A DNA stretch of 64,000 nucleotides, taken from contig NC_088678.1 in NCBI RefSeq assembly GCF_950023065.1, positions 15,242,580-15,306,579 on the forward strand, in the 5' to 3' direction. This document shows positions 1-11,690 of the stretch, piece after piece (position 1 is the first letter of the stretch; the number at the start of each line of letters is the position of its first letter). The notes under the pieces are model-generated. The model saw only the letters and a list, made by a program, of their open reading frames with translations. It did not search any database and had not been told where the DNA came from. Source of the DNA: Planococcus citri (taxonomy: Eukaryota > Arthropoda > Insecta > Hemiptera > Pseudococcidae). A program made the position numbers and the translations under genes.

Positions 1-2225
1 GTTTTACTCATTCTTCACTTTATTTCCTTCCAGAATTGAACTTTTCACAATTCTCAAAATAATTTTCAAAAATCACTCTCTCATAAGCCACATTAAAAAA
101 CCACGTTATTCCAGACCCTCTTTGTGATTTTTATTATTCGCGAATTTATTAGCTCAATTTGAGACAATTTGCTCGTAAAAATATGAACGAATTTTTCTCA
201 AATGCATCCTTTCGTCGCCTTCGAACCCTTTTTTTTGCGCACATTTCCTCGAAACGACTTGCAAACCCACGCCTTATTATACGTATTCGAAAACCCCCGA
301 ACTTGCGAACGAGTATACGCGATAGAGAAGGTATTTTAATGGAAATTATGCATATCTTATTTGGCGGCGAAAAAAAAAAGCCCAAGCTCGAAGCTTCGCT
401 TCGGCAATACGATTTATAACATCCGTTCCAACGAAATGGACTATAAAAGATTCTTCCTCGATAAAATCTTCTTACACAGCTTACATTCTTTTAACCGAAG
501 AAGCAAATAACTTTTAAAACTTTTATGAACACTGGCGAGAAGCTAAAGTTTAGTGCAACTTTACTCATTATTTAGACTTTCTTGACATGTTTTCTCTAAC
601 TTTGCGCATCACGAAGCTAATAGGTACCGGAGCTCTATGGTGTAACTCTATAACAAACGCCTACTTTTTTTCTCTCTCTATACTATTTTCTTCCTGTACA
701 CATTTCGTATACACACAGTAGATATACTCGTACACTGCTAGAGAGTCTATTTTTGAGGAAGAGGATGAGATAGAGACAAGACCAAGAGGCAGAGGAGGAG
801 GACGCTACGCGCGATATAATCGAAAAATTTATACCAAGGCGACGAATTAAATGGTCGTGGAAAAATCGCGATTTTTCCAGCCTCGAGACCTGACTGAGCC
901 GCCGATTAAATGTGCCGAAAAGGACGCCACCGAGTTTTTATGGAGTTTGAAAACGAGCTCTGCCCCCTTCTCTCCTTTCGCATACGAAACGAAGCGCGGA
1001 TAAATTTTAATTAAATGTCTCTATTTTGTGAAAAAAACAAAAACAAAAAAAATACCTCTCGAGAATCTCGTTTCGAATTTTAATTAAAAATTTTCTCGAT
1101 AAAAGTTAGCCCGAAATGGTCGTCTTTACGATCCACGTTCTTCCCACGAGTTGGAAATTTTCTGACCGAATTGGACTATTCTCCCCCCCCCCCCTACTTC
1201 AAACTTTGAATTTTGCTCCTTTCCTAATATTCGAAGAATAGATTTCTCGACTCAACGAGACCTTGAAAGTGTTTCTCAAACGTCAATTTTTTACGCGTAA
1301 GAATCAGTATAAAATTGAAATGAGCGTAGAAAGTAAAATACGACAGTTTTGATGGGAACCTTGTTAATTTTTATTAAACCTTTATCGTACCTATCGATGC
1401 TTTGTTTCAACTATTATACCTACAAACGGAGTGAAAATTCCCTTCGACGCGATAAATGGCGCAAAAAATTAGTAAATTTTCCACATTGCTGGCTCTTGCC
1501 TCTGCCTTCGCCTCCTGTGTTATTCTCGTGATCGGCGTAAAAATTCCTTCCGAAGATATTTCAATCATTAGAGAAATTCGTTATATTTTGTTCAAGTTCG
1601 CGAACAGAGGGGGAAAAGTTTATCGAGTTCTCGCTTCATTTTTTTTTCTTTTTTGCTACCTATAAATTATCAGCTACGAGGTAGTGTGCATTAACCTCCC
1701 TCTGCTCTCTGCTTCCTTGTTTGTATAAACAAAAAACGTATCTAAACTGTATTGAGGTATTTTACCTTGCTGTTTTCTGATAAGTATCAAATTTTTTTTT
1801 TTAATTTGCGAATCGTTGGCATTATTTTATCGCAAAAGTTTGAAAATTTAGAGATTTCCTCGCCTTACTTTTCCTCGTATATCAAAGACAAAAATTAATA
1901 CCTATTGTCGAACCAATTCTTGGAATATTAGTTTGCTTCTTTACAACCTTGACCTTTCAAAAACCCTTTGAGCAGTTCACTTTGAAGGTTATTAAATGTG
2001 AAACGAGTTATTATTAAATTTACTCGCATACGCCAAAAAAGGAGATTAAAGATTCAAAAATATTTTATAAAGCTCCGACCATTTTCTTCCTCTTGTTATT
2101 TTCCCTTGTACCTTCTCTCTATTCTTCATTTTCCTACACTTAATATCTTATTCAGCCATGATTTCTCATTCTTCTCCTATTTTTGCTGGGACTGTTTCTT
2201 TGATCACAAGGTACATACTTCCATG
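1..2225. other. Non-coding stretch, no gene supported
   Basis: AT-rich sequence with scattered CG-containing words and a poly-C run near 1183-1194. Open frames here are short (under 90 codons), overlap each other on both strands and show no domain, signal peptide or splice-supported continuation. I see no RNA gene. It could be intron or intergenic DNA; the sequence does not decide. Confidence 0.5.
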
Positions 2226-2230
2226 AGATC

Positions 2231-2700
2231 TGTAGTGTCCGTCAGTGTTGCCATTTTGGCATAATTATGCTAAATTTAGCATAAATAAAGTTCATTTAGC
2301 ATTGAGATTTTCCATGATTTTCAAATCTAGCATCTAGCATAATGGTTAGCATAATTCCTTTTCATTAATTTTATCCTAAATGATGCAAAAGTTGGCAAAA
2401 AATAGCAAAGATGACATGATAACAGCTAATTTTGGTAAGGATTGGAAAATTTTTTAGCATAATGAATCTAGCATAATTATTTTTGCTTTCTGGAATAATT
2501 TAGCATAAATTTTCTTTCAATCTAGCATTGAACAAAAATATCATCTGGCAACACTGGTGTCTGTAAATCCCCACCCATTCTATTCTTATCTACGTATATG
2601 CAGCAATATTGTAGTTACCATATACCTATCTAAAGTATCATTGCACATAGTTCATTACCTAATAAATGTGTATAGTACACGTGTGTGTCAAGTTCATACA
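2231..2700 (+). repeat. Left LTR, split by a hAT-like MITE
   Basis: The LTR begins TGTAGTGTCCGT at 2231-2242, is interrupted by the MITE, and resumes at 2565 with AAATCCCCACCC to end ...TTCATACA at 2700. Without the MITE and its duplicated 8 bp it is about 148 bp. It matches the right LTR except for a roughly 27-bp segment that the right copy lacks and scattered substitutions. It contains an AATAAA at 2671. Confidence 0.85.
2243..2556. mobile_element. hAT-like MITE, 314 bp, inside the left LTR
   Basis: Terminal inverted repeats are CAGTGTTGCCA at the left and TGGCAACACTG at the right. The flanking 8-bp target duplication is GTGTCCGT (2235-2242) against GTGTCTGT (2557-2564), one mismatch. The 8-bp duplication and the CAGTG start are typical of hAT elements. 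The interior is a low-complexity series of TTTAGCATAAT/TCTAGCAT words with no coding capacity. It is younger than the LTR element it interrupts. Confidence 0.85.
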
Positions 2701-2775
2701 GTGGCGATTCAAACTCTGAAGAAGCGTTTATCTTCAGCAGACAACTTACAGCTTGTGAGTGAAAAGTTGCAATAG

Positions 2776-2961
2776 ATTTCATTGCATTATCGAGCATCGC
2801 CGCTGAAAAATGGAAAATCTCCTGAGGAATTATATCTAAATCGAAAATTACGTATCCAGTTGGACCCAGTTTTTCTGGTGAAACCAGAGCAAAGTACCAA
2901 ATCGATTTTCAAAGGTACTCGCAAATTCCAGCCAGGTGATTGCATTCAAGAAAATTTAGCG
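2776..2961 (+). pseudogene. Integrase C-terminal remnant, first part
   Basis: The frame beginning with the residues LHYRASP matches the region just after the catalytic core of Ty3/gypsy integrases: the stretch GKSPEELYLNRKLR corresponds to the usual GxSPAELLxGRKLR motif. It continues to KFQPGDCI, the start of the GPY/F-type domain. An in-frame stop lies at 2773-2775, and the catalytic D,D,E core is missing upstream. The frame is broken at about 2962, where an inserted block begins; homology resumes at about 3770. Confidence 0.75.
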
Positions 2962-3199
2962 GCCCACCGAGATATTCCATTTTAGCAGCCTTGATTTTGG
3001 GCTCCTCAATCAATCAGCCAAATTTTTTTCTCCCATTTTTTAAAGTGCAGGACACTGAGCATAAAAATTCATTCAGAAATTTTTTAAGCAGCTCGATTTT
3101 TACCTCATTGGCCCAAATACATTGCAGCCCACCGAGATTTTCTCGGTAACTTGGTGGGTGGGTCTGGGCCTGTCAAGCTAGATATTACACTAATAATAT
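2962..3199. repeat. Inserted block with an 11-bp direct repeat at its edges
   Basis: CCCACCGAGAT occurs at about 2962 and again at about 3128, bounding roughly 167 bp of sequence that does not belong to the integrase frame. The second copy is part of a hairpin (CCCACCGAGA...TTGGTGGG, about 3128-3158). This may be a small insertion with its own target duplication, but no terminal repeats are clear. Confidence 0.35.
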
Positions 3200-3765
3200 C
3201 CCTATTGACAAAATTATGCTGAAAAGCATGCATAACAGTGCGTGATTTTGGACTGGTGTAAAAGCGTGCATCATCGCGTTAAAAATGTACATTTTCGCAT
3301 GCGAAACAGAAGCAATCTAGCAACCAAGTATTTTCTAAAATGCACCAGTGAGTAAACATTTTTCAAAGTCCAAAAATTGATAACATTTATGCAAAAATAA
3401 CCTCTAATCTATTAAGCTGCGAGGTGGCGAGTGAGTTAAGCGGCCGCACATCGCAGGAACCTGGGATCAATCCCCGCACGCGCCCGATAATTTTTGAATT
3501 TTTTTAAAACTTTTTTGAAAAAATTATCCATTAGAATGTCTTAAAATTCACAATTAATCGGTAGATAGTATTGCCAGTGAGTTTGAGCAATTTTTCTGCT
3601 AAAATTTCTGCACTTTTTGTACATACTTTTGGCTTACTTTTAAGCATGCTATTCACTGGCTGAATAGCATGCAATTTTTTGAAAAAGTCCAAATTCATGC
3701 ATGTGTGTGATATGCAAAAAAGCATGCATTTCAGCATGTTGTACGCACAATTTTTGTCGATAGGG
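3200..3765. mobile_element. Inverted-repeat non-autonomous DNA element inside the integrase remnant
   Basis: The left end CCCTATTGACAAAATT...AGCATGCAT is inverted at the right end (GCATGCATTTCAGCAT...TTTTTGTCGATAGGG). ATAT flanks both ends (3196-3199 and 3766-3769), a possible 4-bp target duplication; a longer imperfect direct repeat, GATATTACA/GATATCACA, is an alternative. No transposase is encoded. The CCCT ends recall piggyBac-type termini, but the expected TTAA duplication is absent, so class is open. Integrase homology resumes directly after it. Confidence 0.7.
3417..3488 (+). ncRNA. tRNA-like, SINE-type segment
   Basis: A CG-rich island in AT-rich surroundings carries a sequence like a tRNA A box (TGGCGAGTGAGTTAAGCGG) and, about 35 bases on, a B-box-like GGGATCAATCC. 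This spacing resembles a pol III internal promoter in tRNA-derived SINEs. It does not fold into an obvious full cloverleaf, so it is not called a functional tRNA. It lies inside the inverted-repeat element and could be part of it or a separate insertion. Confidence 0.4.
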
Positions 3766-3769
3766 ATAT

Positions 3770-4107
3770 CACAATGGCATCCAGGAGAGATTGTCCAGAA
3801 GCTGGGAAATCTCCACTACCAAGTCGAGTTCAATATGGGTTATAGAATAAAGTGACACATTGACCAACTTCAGCAAGGGTCGCAAAAAGTGATATTTGCG
3901 ACTGAAAAAGTTGCGCCTCAAACATGGAAAACACTGGAGACACCGTCACAAGTAATTTTGCCAGCGAGTACTTCAGCAGCGACAACAGATACAGCACCAG
4001 AACAATTGCGACAAATTCAACAAGCACAGTATCCGCCAATGATGTGTCAGCTATCTTCAAGGCAGCGTAAGAAGCCAAAATATATGAAAGATTATGTTCA
4101 AAATTAA
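3770..4107 (+). pseudogene. Integrase C-terminal remnant, second part
   Basis: The frame resumes with residues WHPGEIVQKLGNLHYQVEF, like the W-x-x-G-x-I-x-x-x-x-G-x-x-x-Y-x-V stretch at the C-terminus of gypsy-type integrases, followed by HIDQLQQ (usual HxDQL). One in-frame TGA just before HIDQL breaks it. The tail RQRKKPKYMKDYVQN ends at the natural-looking stop 4105-4107, similar to the basic RKPPxRYxDYV ends of these polyproteins. It is a non-functional relic. Confidence 0.75.
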
Positions 4108-4184
4108 ATTGCACACATTTTTTTCTATTTTTCTTATTTTCATATTTGAATATCAATTTTTGAATTTTTTGCGCAAGGGGAGAC

Positions 4185-4307
4185 TGTAGTATCTGTAAAT
4201 CCCCACCCATATTGTAGTGACCATAAAAATCTCGAGTATCATTGTACATAGTTCATTACCTAATAAATGTGTAGGTATAGTACATATATGCATGTTGAGT
4301 TCCTACA
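4185..4307 (+). repeat. Right LTR
   Basis: It starts TGTAGTATCTGTAAATCC directly after the purine tract and ends TTCCTACA, followed by the target duplication AGATC. It carries AATAAATGTGTA like the left copy. It is shorter than the left LTR by a 27-bp gap. Confidence 0.85.
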
Positions 4308-4312
4308 AGATC

Positions 4313-6660
4313 CTTAGTAACCTTTAGTCACACCATCTTTCAAAGACTGTAATTTTCTTCTCATTATTCTGCACTCATGGTCCATGCTTTGTAAGAATAT
4401 GTTAGAACTAAAATGAAAATGAAAAGAATTGAACTAAACCATCAATAAAATATCTCAAACACACAGAAAAAGAACCAGCTGATTGAATTACATGTAATTC
4501 ACCATATTTCATTTAAACATTAACAGTAGGAACAAATGCAAAAACACTTCTGATACAACTAAACAACACCATGTATTAGATATGTGCCACACTTGCATAA
4601 GGCACCAGACATGCATAGGCCACCTGCTACGCATGCGTGCCAATTCGCACTACAATTGTGAAAATAATACCATCTATCAGGCGTGTAAAGACCAAGGTGT
4701 AAAAAAAATGGCAACTGGATAGAAACCCCCATCGAATAAAATTACAAAGAAAGCCGATGAGGATCGGCGCTCGGCGCATATAGACGTTTTAAAATTCACA
4801 CCCAGTAGTACACGACAGTCTAGAGTCGAGGCAACGGGTCACGCAATCATGCGACGACTTTGTCTCCAGGCACAACTCAATCATCTACGATGATATAGTA
4901 CGCAGACACACAGGTTTGGCACACGAATGAATGACGCAGACGACTACGACAATGTACCAGTAGTCGTCGAATTTTCCCCAGCAGCTGAAGCTCCTGGGAA
5001 GAGGCAACTCAGGAAAGGGGGGCGTGAAAATCATACCAGAGAGAACAGGTAAAAAGAATTCGTATTCGAGCGAAAAAGTGCTGATGATGATGACTATGAT
5101 GAAGGAAGAAGAAAAAAACTCTATAAATCTACAAGAACGACATAAATTTAAAATTCCAACAGCACAATAAGAGCGCTGCTTGTCAAAGTAAAGACTAATA
5201 AGGCTAATAATATAATCCGCGATATACCTATACTATAGAATATTGTAAAGATAGGGAGAACAGAGAGTCTGGTAGCTGAGCTCGATGGTGATGCGGCTGC
5301 AAAAAATCAAAAAGGATAGGAGACGAGAACGACAGCTCGTATCAATATCATCAGATCACAGATTTCGCGTTCATTGCTGCAGTACCAATGCGATATAGAG
5401 TAAATAAAGAGAGAAGAAGGCTCAAAGATGCGTGTGGATTGAAATTTATGGCAACAAGAGACGATATATTATATCGAGAGTGAGAGAGAACAGAGGCAGG
5501 ATTTGAGAGAAGCTACCATTGTGACAAGACTTTACTCTACCGATCACTAAAACTAAACCGGCGAAGATTTACAAATCCAATTAAGGTTGTATTTATTCTA
5601 TGTATAGGTAACTATGCTATGGTAGTACGTTTACTATATATCCTAGAGTATATGTTATTTTTACGGCGGCGTGTTCGACTTAAAGTCTATGAAGTAGGTA
5701 TTGAAACATGATCGCTTGTTAACTTACGCTCTGACTTGTCTCCCTGCCTCCCTCTGTGGCTGTGTGTAGCAATGGCGATGGCTGGTGGCGGTACCTGCTA
5801 CCAACCTATATACATTTATAAGCTCTTGCTCTCTTTGTCGACGTGCAACGCTAAATGACAATCATTTAAATAATGACGAGTACGAGATATGTGCGGCTTC
5901 TGCTTGTGCGTATTCGCTTTGCAAGGTTTTATAATGTATAGCGACGAAGATCTAAAGGTAAAAGCTATCTGTACGTATAAGTATGCTTACTCGAGAGTCT
6001 ATCATTGTATCGAATCGCGCGCAACAACGTTTTAATATGCAAAATGATGCGATGACGAAGACGCCATGCCATCGAGGTCTTTCGTACTTTAATGAGCTGA
6101 TAGAGTATTTCGATAAATTTTTTCAATACCGTAGAATTCGAGCTTCGGTAAATATACTGCGAGGTAAAAGCTACCTATACCTACAGTCGAGTAATTTCAG
6201 TGCAAATATTCGATGTAAGTATGGAATATGGATGGAATACTGGAGAATATAGAGCTTGTATTTGTTAAGGAGATATGTACAGCTTTATATACCGGAGCTA
6301 ATAATACCTCGAGTGCTGGGAAAAGAAGTGAAATGAGAGAATTCATCGTTACAAGCGTTTTATCATTCAAAGAAGCCACTTGACAACGAGCAAGCTTGAA
6401 ATTTGAACGAAGTGATTGGTTCCCTTCGTTTTTGTTGTTTTTTTTCTCCCTGTGTCTGTAATGAATTTCATTTGTAGGTAAATCTGTTTGTGAACAGAAC
6501 TGTGAATTTTGAGATAATGTGATATGAGAAAATTCCGTAAGGTACAGAGAGAGCAGAGCTAAAGCATAGACTTATATTACATTAGGTACGTAGGTACTTA
6601 TTCTTACACTTAGGATTAGAAAGAGCATATGAGAAAATTAATTTACACAGGTCAATTTTC
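4313..6660. other. Non-coding stretch, no gene supported
   Basis: Mixed sequence, somewhat richer in CG words than the repeat regions, with microsatellite-like patches (GATGATGATGACTATGATGA near 5082). Open frames are under 90 codons and overlapping. No RNA gene or element was recognised. Confidence 0.5.
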
Positions 6661-6689
6661 TGAATGTGGCAAACTTTTGATAATTACCT

Positions 6690-7240
6690 ACCAGTAATTG
6701 CTTGTGATTTACAGGAATTGCAATACAGAAATTACCCGTAATTTACAGTTAGGTATTTACTTCAATTTACGGTAATTATTTTTGGTAATTTACTGTAATT
6801 ACTGGTTGTTTACAGTAATTACCAGTAATTTACGGCAATTACTGGTAATTTACAGCAATAACCAGTAATTTACAGCAATTACCAGTAATTTACAATAATT
6901 ACAGGTGATTTACGGCAATTACTGATAATTTACCGTAATTACACAAAATTCATGTTTTTGGTAATTTTTGGTAATTTACAGCAATTTTTGGTAATTTACA
7001 GTAATTACAGGTAATTTACGGCAATTACTGGAAATTTACCGTAATTACACAAGATTTATGTTTTTGGTAATTTACGGTAATTTTTGGTAACTCACAGTAA
7101 TTTTTGGTAATGTAATTGGTAATTTACGGTAATTTTTGGTAATTTACGGCAATTTTTGGTAATTTACAGCAATTTTTGGTTATTTACAGTAATTTTTGGT
7201 AATTTTCGGTAATTTTTGTAAATCTATAATAATTTCGGTA
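6690..7240. repeat. GTAATTTAC-type minisatellite, irregular
   Basis: Dozens of degenerate copies of GGTAATTTACnGTAATTAC with variable spacing; within it GGTAATTTTTGGTAATTTAC variants dominate after about 7060. It is the most diverged of four arrays of this family in the window (others at 16.4, 19.9 and 22.0 kb). Confidence 0.85.
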
Positions 7241-7425
7241 ATTTGTGGGAGATGAAAAATTCCAACTTTACAAAATATAAGGTACACGCGCCCTAGCAGG
7301 TATTAATCATTGTGACAAGATTTCTCACAAAAGTCAAATATATTATTGATCATTTGTCCAAGAAGGATTTTTCAGGGACTGCTGTGGAACATTTATGCCA
7401 GGTTGAGGATGAGAAAGGGGAGAAT

Positions 7426-7668
7426 AAATAAAAAAGACGTCTTCAATTCTTCGCTTTTCAAATAAATTAATAATTTTCTAATACTTAAAACTTACTCCAC
7501 CAGATTTCTTTCATCAATGAGTAAATTAACATCATTTAGGTCTATAGGTAAGTACTCACCTGAAAACAGAAAAACAAAAAATACACAATTAATTAATTGA
7601 ATCAAATTTCATCTTCAAATGAATCAATACGTCACACAAACCGTAAATTTATGAAAAAAATTATTATA
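7426..7668. repeat. Dispersed repeat, copy 1
   Basis: This block (for example CTTCAATTCTTCGCTTTTC, then ACTCACCTGAAAACAG and ACACAATTAATTAATTGAAT) recurs with many matches at 21606-21847. A weaker third relative is visible near 51227-51290. In both good copies it ends directly at a CAGGGTGTC start, so the CAGGGTG elements share flanking DNA. Confidence 0.75.
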
Positions 7669-8346
7669 CAGGGTGTCTACCAAAATTTGATATTCAAAAA
7701 TGGCGACTTTTTTTTCAGTACCACGACCTCCTCATTTTTTAACAAGACAAAATGGGTTTCCAATAAAGCTTACACTTTTTTTAGGGAGTTTTTGGCCTAT
7801 TTTTAGTAGTCTCAATGTGACATAAAAAAATGTATGAAAATAAATACATACCAACTTTCGCGATCTTTTCACGATTTTCGCGATTTTTTCACGACTTTTG
7901 CGATCTTTTCACAACTTTCGCGATCTTTTCACGACTTCTGCGATCTTTTCACGACTTTCGCAATCTTTTCACGACTTTTGCAATCTTTTCACGACTATCG
8001 CGATCTTTTCACGACTATCGCAATCTTTTCACGACTTTCGCAATCTTTTCACGACTTTCGCGATCTTTTCACGACTTTCGCGATCTTTTCACGACTTTCG
8101 CGATCTTTTCACGACTTTCGCAATCTTTTCACGACTTTTGCAATCTTTTCACGACTATCGCGATCTTTTCACGACTATCGCAATCTTTTCACGACTTTCG
8201 CAATCTTTTCACGACTTTCGCGATCTTTTCACGACTTTCGCGATCTTTTCATGACCTTCGCGATCTTTTTACTACTTTTGCGACCTATTTTCAAACTCAC
8301 AACTTTTTCGATACTTTAGCGACTTAGACCATTTCGTAGACATCCT
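7669..8346. mobile_element. CAGGGTGTC-type non-autonomous element with internal minisatellite
   Basis: The left end CAGGGTGTCTACCAAAATTT is nearly identical to the ends at 21848 and 57324. The right end near 8325-8346 (GACCATTTCGTAGACATCCTT) is a degenerate inverted match. Most of the element is the 20-bp array described separately. No transposase is encoded. A TA flanks the left end. Confidence 0.55.
7857..8290. repeat. 20-bp minisatellite with 160-bp higher-order period
   Basis: About 21 copies of CGATCTTTTCACGACTTTCG. Variant units (CAATC, ACTATCG, ACTTTTG) recur in the same order eight units later: units at 7961-8080 match 8121-8240. All three plus-strand frames are open through most of the array because the unit lacks stops in every frame; the predicted repetitive Phe/Ser/Arg-rich peptides are not credible genes. 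Confidence 0.9.
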
Positions 8347-10690
8347 TTAATAACAATACTGAGGGTTTAAAAATACATACATTAATGGAATAGAACCCAG
8401 AATTTTTCAGCTCCGCTAAAAAAAATTTTCTCATAATTTTTCATGATTTCTTTTTTTTTTTTTGAAAAGTGACTAAAAATAGACCTTAAAAACAATTCAA
8501 TCACAATAACGTAAAAACCCAATTGGATGAAAATGCACCCACTCGATTCACACTGCGAAATTTTAATCCCCATTAACATTCCACCATCTCCTGCAGAGTG
8601 TTTCCACCTCGCACAAGTATACCCAAGCACCGATAATATGTAGGTACCTTTACCTATATGCTCATAAGATTGAAAAAAATACACGATAAAAATAATTATG
8701 TTATCAGAAGATAGTAAATGTATATGTAAAAACGAGTCAGAAAAAAACACAAAGTTACTGGCGGTGAAGTAGATGAAGAAAAAAAAATGCAGAAAATCTT
8801 TAAGGTCATTGGTATATTGTACCCCTCTTCTGCTCCACTCGGGCTTTCAGTATAGGTACGTTGTGCACACACAGAGAGAGAGGTATGCAAATACGCCTAT
8901 TTTAATAGGATATGTATAGTCTTATATATTGAGAAAGGAATATCGTGTAATGCGTTCCTTTACAACTATTACACGCTTTAATTGAAATGATTCTTCCTTT
9001 ATTCTTTTACCCCGATCTGGTCACCCAGCCTTGTGGCGAATGCGACCTTTATATATTCTTTATAGTGTAACATTCTACAATAACATTTATTTAATTAATT
9101 ACATTATAAAAGCTATCCATATTAAAACCAAACATATACACGTCCGCCCTTGTCTACCTATAGTAAATAAATTAATTAACCAGACCACAGCTACGAGTAC
9201 ATATGTGTGTAGGTCTATCGAGAGTTCAGAGATTTCGGGCTAAATATTGCCCATGCCCAGCCAGGGTATAACCTTTCGCACCTTATTTCTGCGAAGGAGA
9301 AAGAAAGGCGAGAAATTGATTTAATTTTCCACGCTATCGTCGTCGTTGCGTTGTTTCTTGTGCTCTTGTATAGTATCTCTAAGGTTTTTAAAAAAATATA
9401 TATACAAGACGACGCTGCCACGCCGGTAAAAATAATGAAATTGTCTTTTGAAGTGTCATCGAAATTGTTACGTGACATCGCGTTAAAGAGAATCGCTATG
9501 AAAAAAATAAAAAAATACGGTTCGTTCGTTCATTCGCGATTCTTTGTTTGTCTGTGAAAATGTTTGCATCGATATTCTATCAGGCTTTTCTTTCCAATCG
9601 AGTATTTTTTCTTCTTCTTCACGTTGCTCGACTTGTGAAATGACTGACGATTAATATAACGGAAATATAGGCAAAGATGGCACCTAAAGAAGAGGAAACT
9701 GAAAAGAATCACGAGGGAGATACTCTGAATTGAGTCGATTAAACGCGATTTTCACCATTTCCGTAGTCGCAGCAGCATAGCAACTCTTTTTCTTTGGGTG
9801 TTTTCGTGTCATTGATGTTTTTTTTTTTTTTTGACTGTCTCGTATACGAGTACGTCTTTATCTCCTCTTACAACTCGAGCAGATTTTTACTGCATTTTAT
9901 ACTTACGATGATGATGGAGTGTAGTTATGAAAGAAAAAAAAATACACTGAAACGAATCGGTGACAGTTTCGAGGGAACGTTTTCTTTCCATTGTAAGGTC
10001 TTCGGAACTCGGTAGCGAAGATACCTGTATTCTGAGGTGTTCATACATTAAGTAACACAGATGATACAGACTCACAAATACACAAAGATCTCTGCGGACT
10101 TGGACTGTTTCTTTCTGTCTCTTGGCTCTCTGTGTACTGACCGCGGCCTAGCAAACCTGTTACCATTGTTTCCGCGTTTTATAAGAAGTATTTCCTATGA
10201 TCGCTTTGGGTGGTATTTGTCGCGTAAAATCTTTCCTGTTTTTCATCGTTTTTATCGCGCAAACGAGATTAAAACCAGATGTAATAGCGCGTTATTGCAA
10301 ATGGTATCAGAGACAGATAAGAAGATGCAATGTGCGAGCCGAGCTTCAATAAGCTATAGATAACGTGTACCTCTTATTCCTCTACCTGTGGATACCTGTG
10401 TATGTTGTGTTATGCCTACGAGCGTAATGATAATAAGAAAATTTCCGCGATTCAGGTATCTATACACAATATTACAGGTACATATATTTGTAATGAGGTG
10501 TGCAATGTGCATTGATCATGTTGCGAAAAATTAAATCATAAAGTCAACGTAAGGATGCTTGGCAATGAAGAATTTTCAAATTGATGGATGGTGAAGAGAG
10601 GAGAGGAGTAGAAGATGTACATGTAGAGATGAAGGGAGAGGAGGAAGATAAATTCCTTGGGAAGATGACTTATAATTCTTCCCTCATTAC
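8347..10690. other. Non-coding stretch, no gene supported
   Basis: AT-rich sequence with GA and GT microsatellite patches (GAGAGAGAG near 8873). A frame at 10061-10363 contains the residues SLCTDRGL, the same eight as copy 2 of the secreted-protein cluster, but it lacks the cysteine pattern and a splice acceptor, so it is not called. Confidence 0.5.
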
Positions 10691-11690
10691 TCTCAGGATT
10701 TTTTGTTTTCCAAAATGTGATTTGGACCGAAGGTTTGGACCCATGATTTTTTCCAATTTTTATTAGAAAGTCTTTGATGACTTGACAACCCCCCCCCCCA
10801 ATTTGGTGGTCTTAAGCTTTTTTGGAACGTTTTTGAGACACTCAGTTCGATCTGCAGGATGTTTGATGGGTCCATGCAAGTGATAAAAAAGTCCTTCTCA
10901 TTTGACAAGTTGTACCGAAAATCGAAAAAATACTAGATAACAAGTCTTAAATTTTTAAATTGAAAATTACGTTCCTCCTTGAATTTGGTGTTTAGAAAGC
11001 TGCAAAAAAGTTGAGTTTGGTGAACTATTATTTTATAATTTGAGAAAGAGTGTCGTTCTTACATATTTCAAGGAACCACTTGAGAAATGGGAAGGGATCT
11101 GAAAAACTGTCCCAAGTGTTGAGAGCCTATTTTGAAAGAGCAGTTGAAGGGGAAGGAGGCTCGAAAAATGCTTTGAAATCTCAGAAGTATATTTTTCAAG
11201 AGGGATTGTGGTGGTGATGAGAAACACAAGTGAGAAGATCTGAAATATGTTTCGAAATTTCGAGAGTGATTTTTTTGCAGAGAGAGTGACGGAGTGGTGG
11301 GAAACATTGGCGGTGAAATTCGGAAAAAATTTCAAAAATTTCGTTTCATTTTCGTATTTAAAACTCCAAAAAAATGACTTTTTTTCATTATTTCGGTTTT
11401 TTTTGTTACTCCACTCTGAAAAAAATAAAAAAGGAGGTTTTTTTTTTGAAATTTTCAAAAAATTGTAACTTAGAAAGTAAGTTTTGAAAACCAGAAAAAA
11501 TTTCCAAAAGAGCAAAATTTTATGGGATTTTTCAAACATAAATTCAATGTTTTTGATCAAACTAGCATTAAAAAACTATCTATGGATAAAAACGATAAAA
11601 AAAACAAATGTTATCAAATGAGCATAATTTTTGGCCTTTTTCTGTGGGGGGGGGGGGAGGGAGGTGTCTTGGAAAAATACCTCATATTCT
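10691..11690. other. Low-complexity A/T-rich stretch
   Basis: Runs of TTTTTCAAAA-type sequence, a poly-C run near 10791-10799 and a G run near 11646-11656. Frames of up to 175 codons occur on the minus strand but are dominated by Phe, Lys, Ser and Asn encoded by T/A runs and show no domain. No gene is supported. Confidence 0.45.

Larger units (their letters stand above)
2231..4307 (+). mobile_element. Degenerate Ty3/gypsy-like LTR retrotransposon with nested insertions
   Basis: Two LTRs (TGTAGT...CTACA on the right, TGTAGT...ATACA on the left) bound the element. The 5-bp target duplication AGATC is present at 2226-2230 and 4308-4312. A primer-binding-site-like TGGCGATTC follows the left LTR at 2702, and a purine tract (AAGGGGAGA) directly precedes the right LTR. 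Only the C-terminal part of an integrase remains, so gag, protease, RT and RNase H have been lost by internal deletion. Two later elements sit inside it: a hAT-like MITE in the left LTR and an inverted-repeat element in the integrase remnant. Element class is inferred from the integrase remnant and the LTR layout; the exact clade cannot be given. Confidence 0.85.

Noticed and set aside
7830..8327. Three overlapping forward frames of 118-165 codons
   Set aside because: They are the same 20-bp minisatellite read in three frames.
10061..10363. Open frame containing SLCTDRGL, identical over eight residues to cluster copy 2
   Set aside because: No AG acceptor just before it, no x12 cysteine, no GC or GxC-x8-C pattern follows, and no signal exon lies nearby; treated as chance or a very remote relic.
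11033..11560. Minus-strand frame of 175 codons
   Set aside because: Composition driven by T/A runs, no domain, and it lies in a low-complexity tract.
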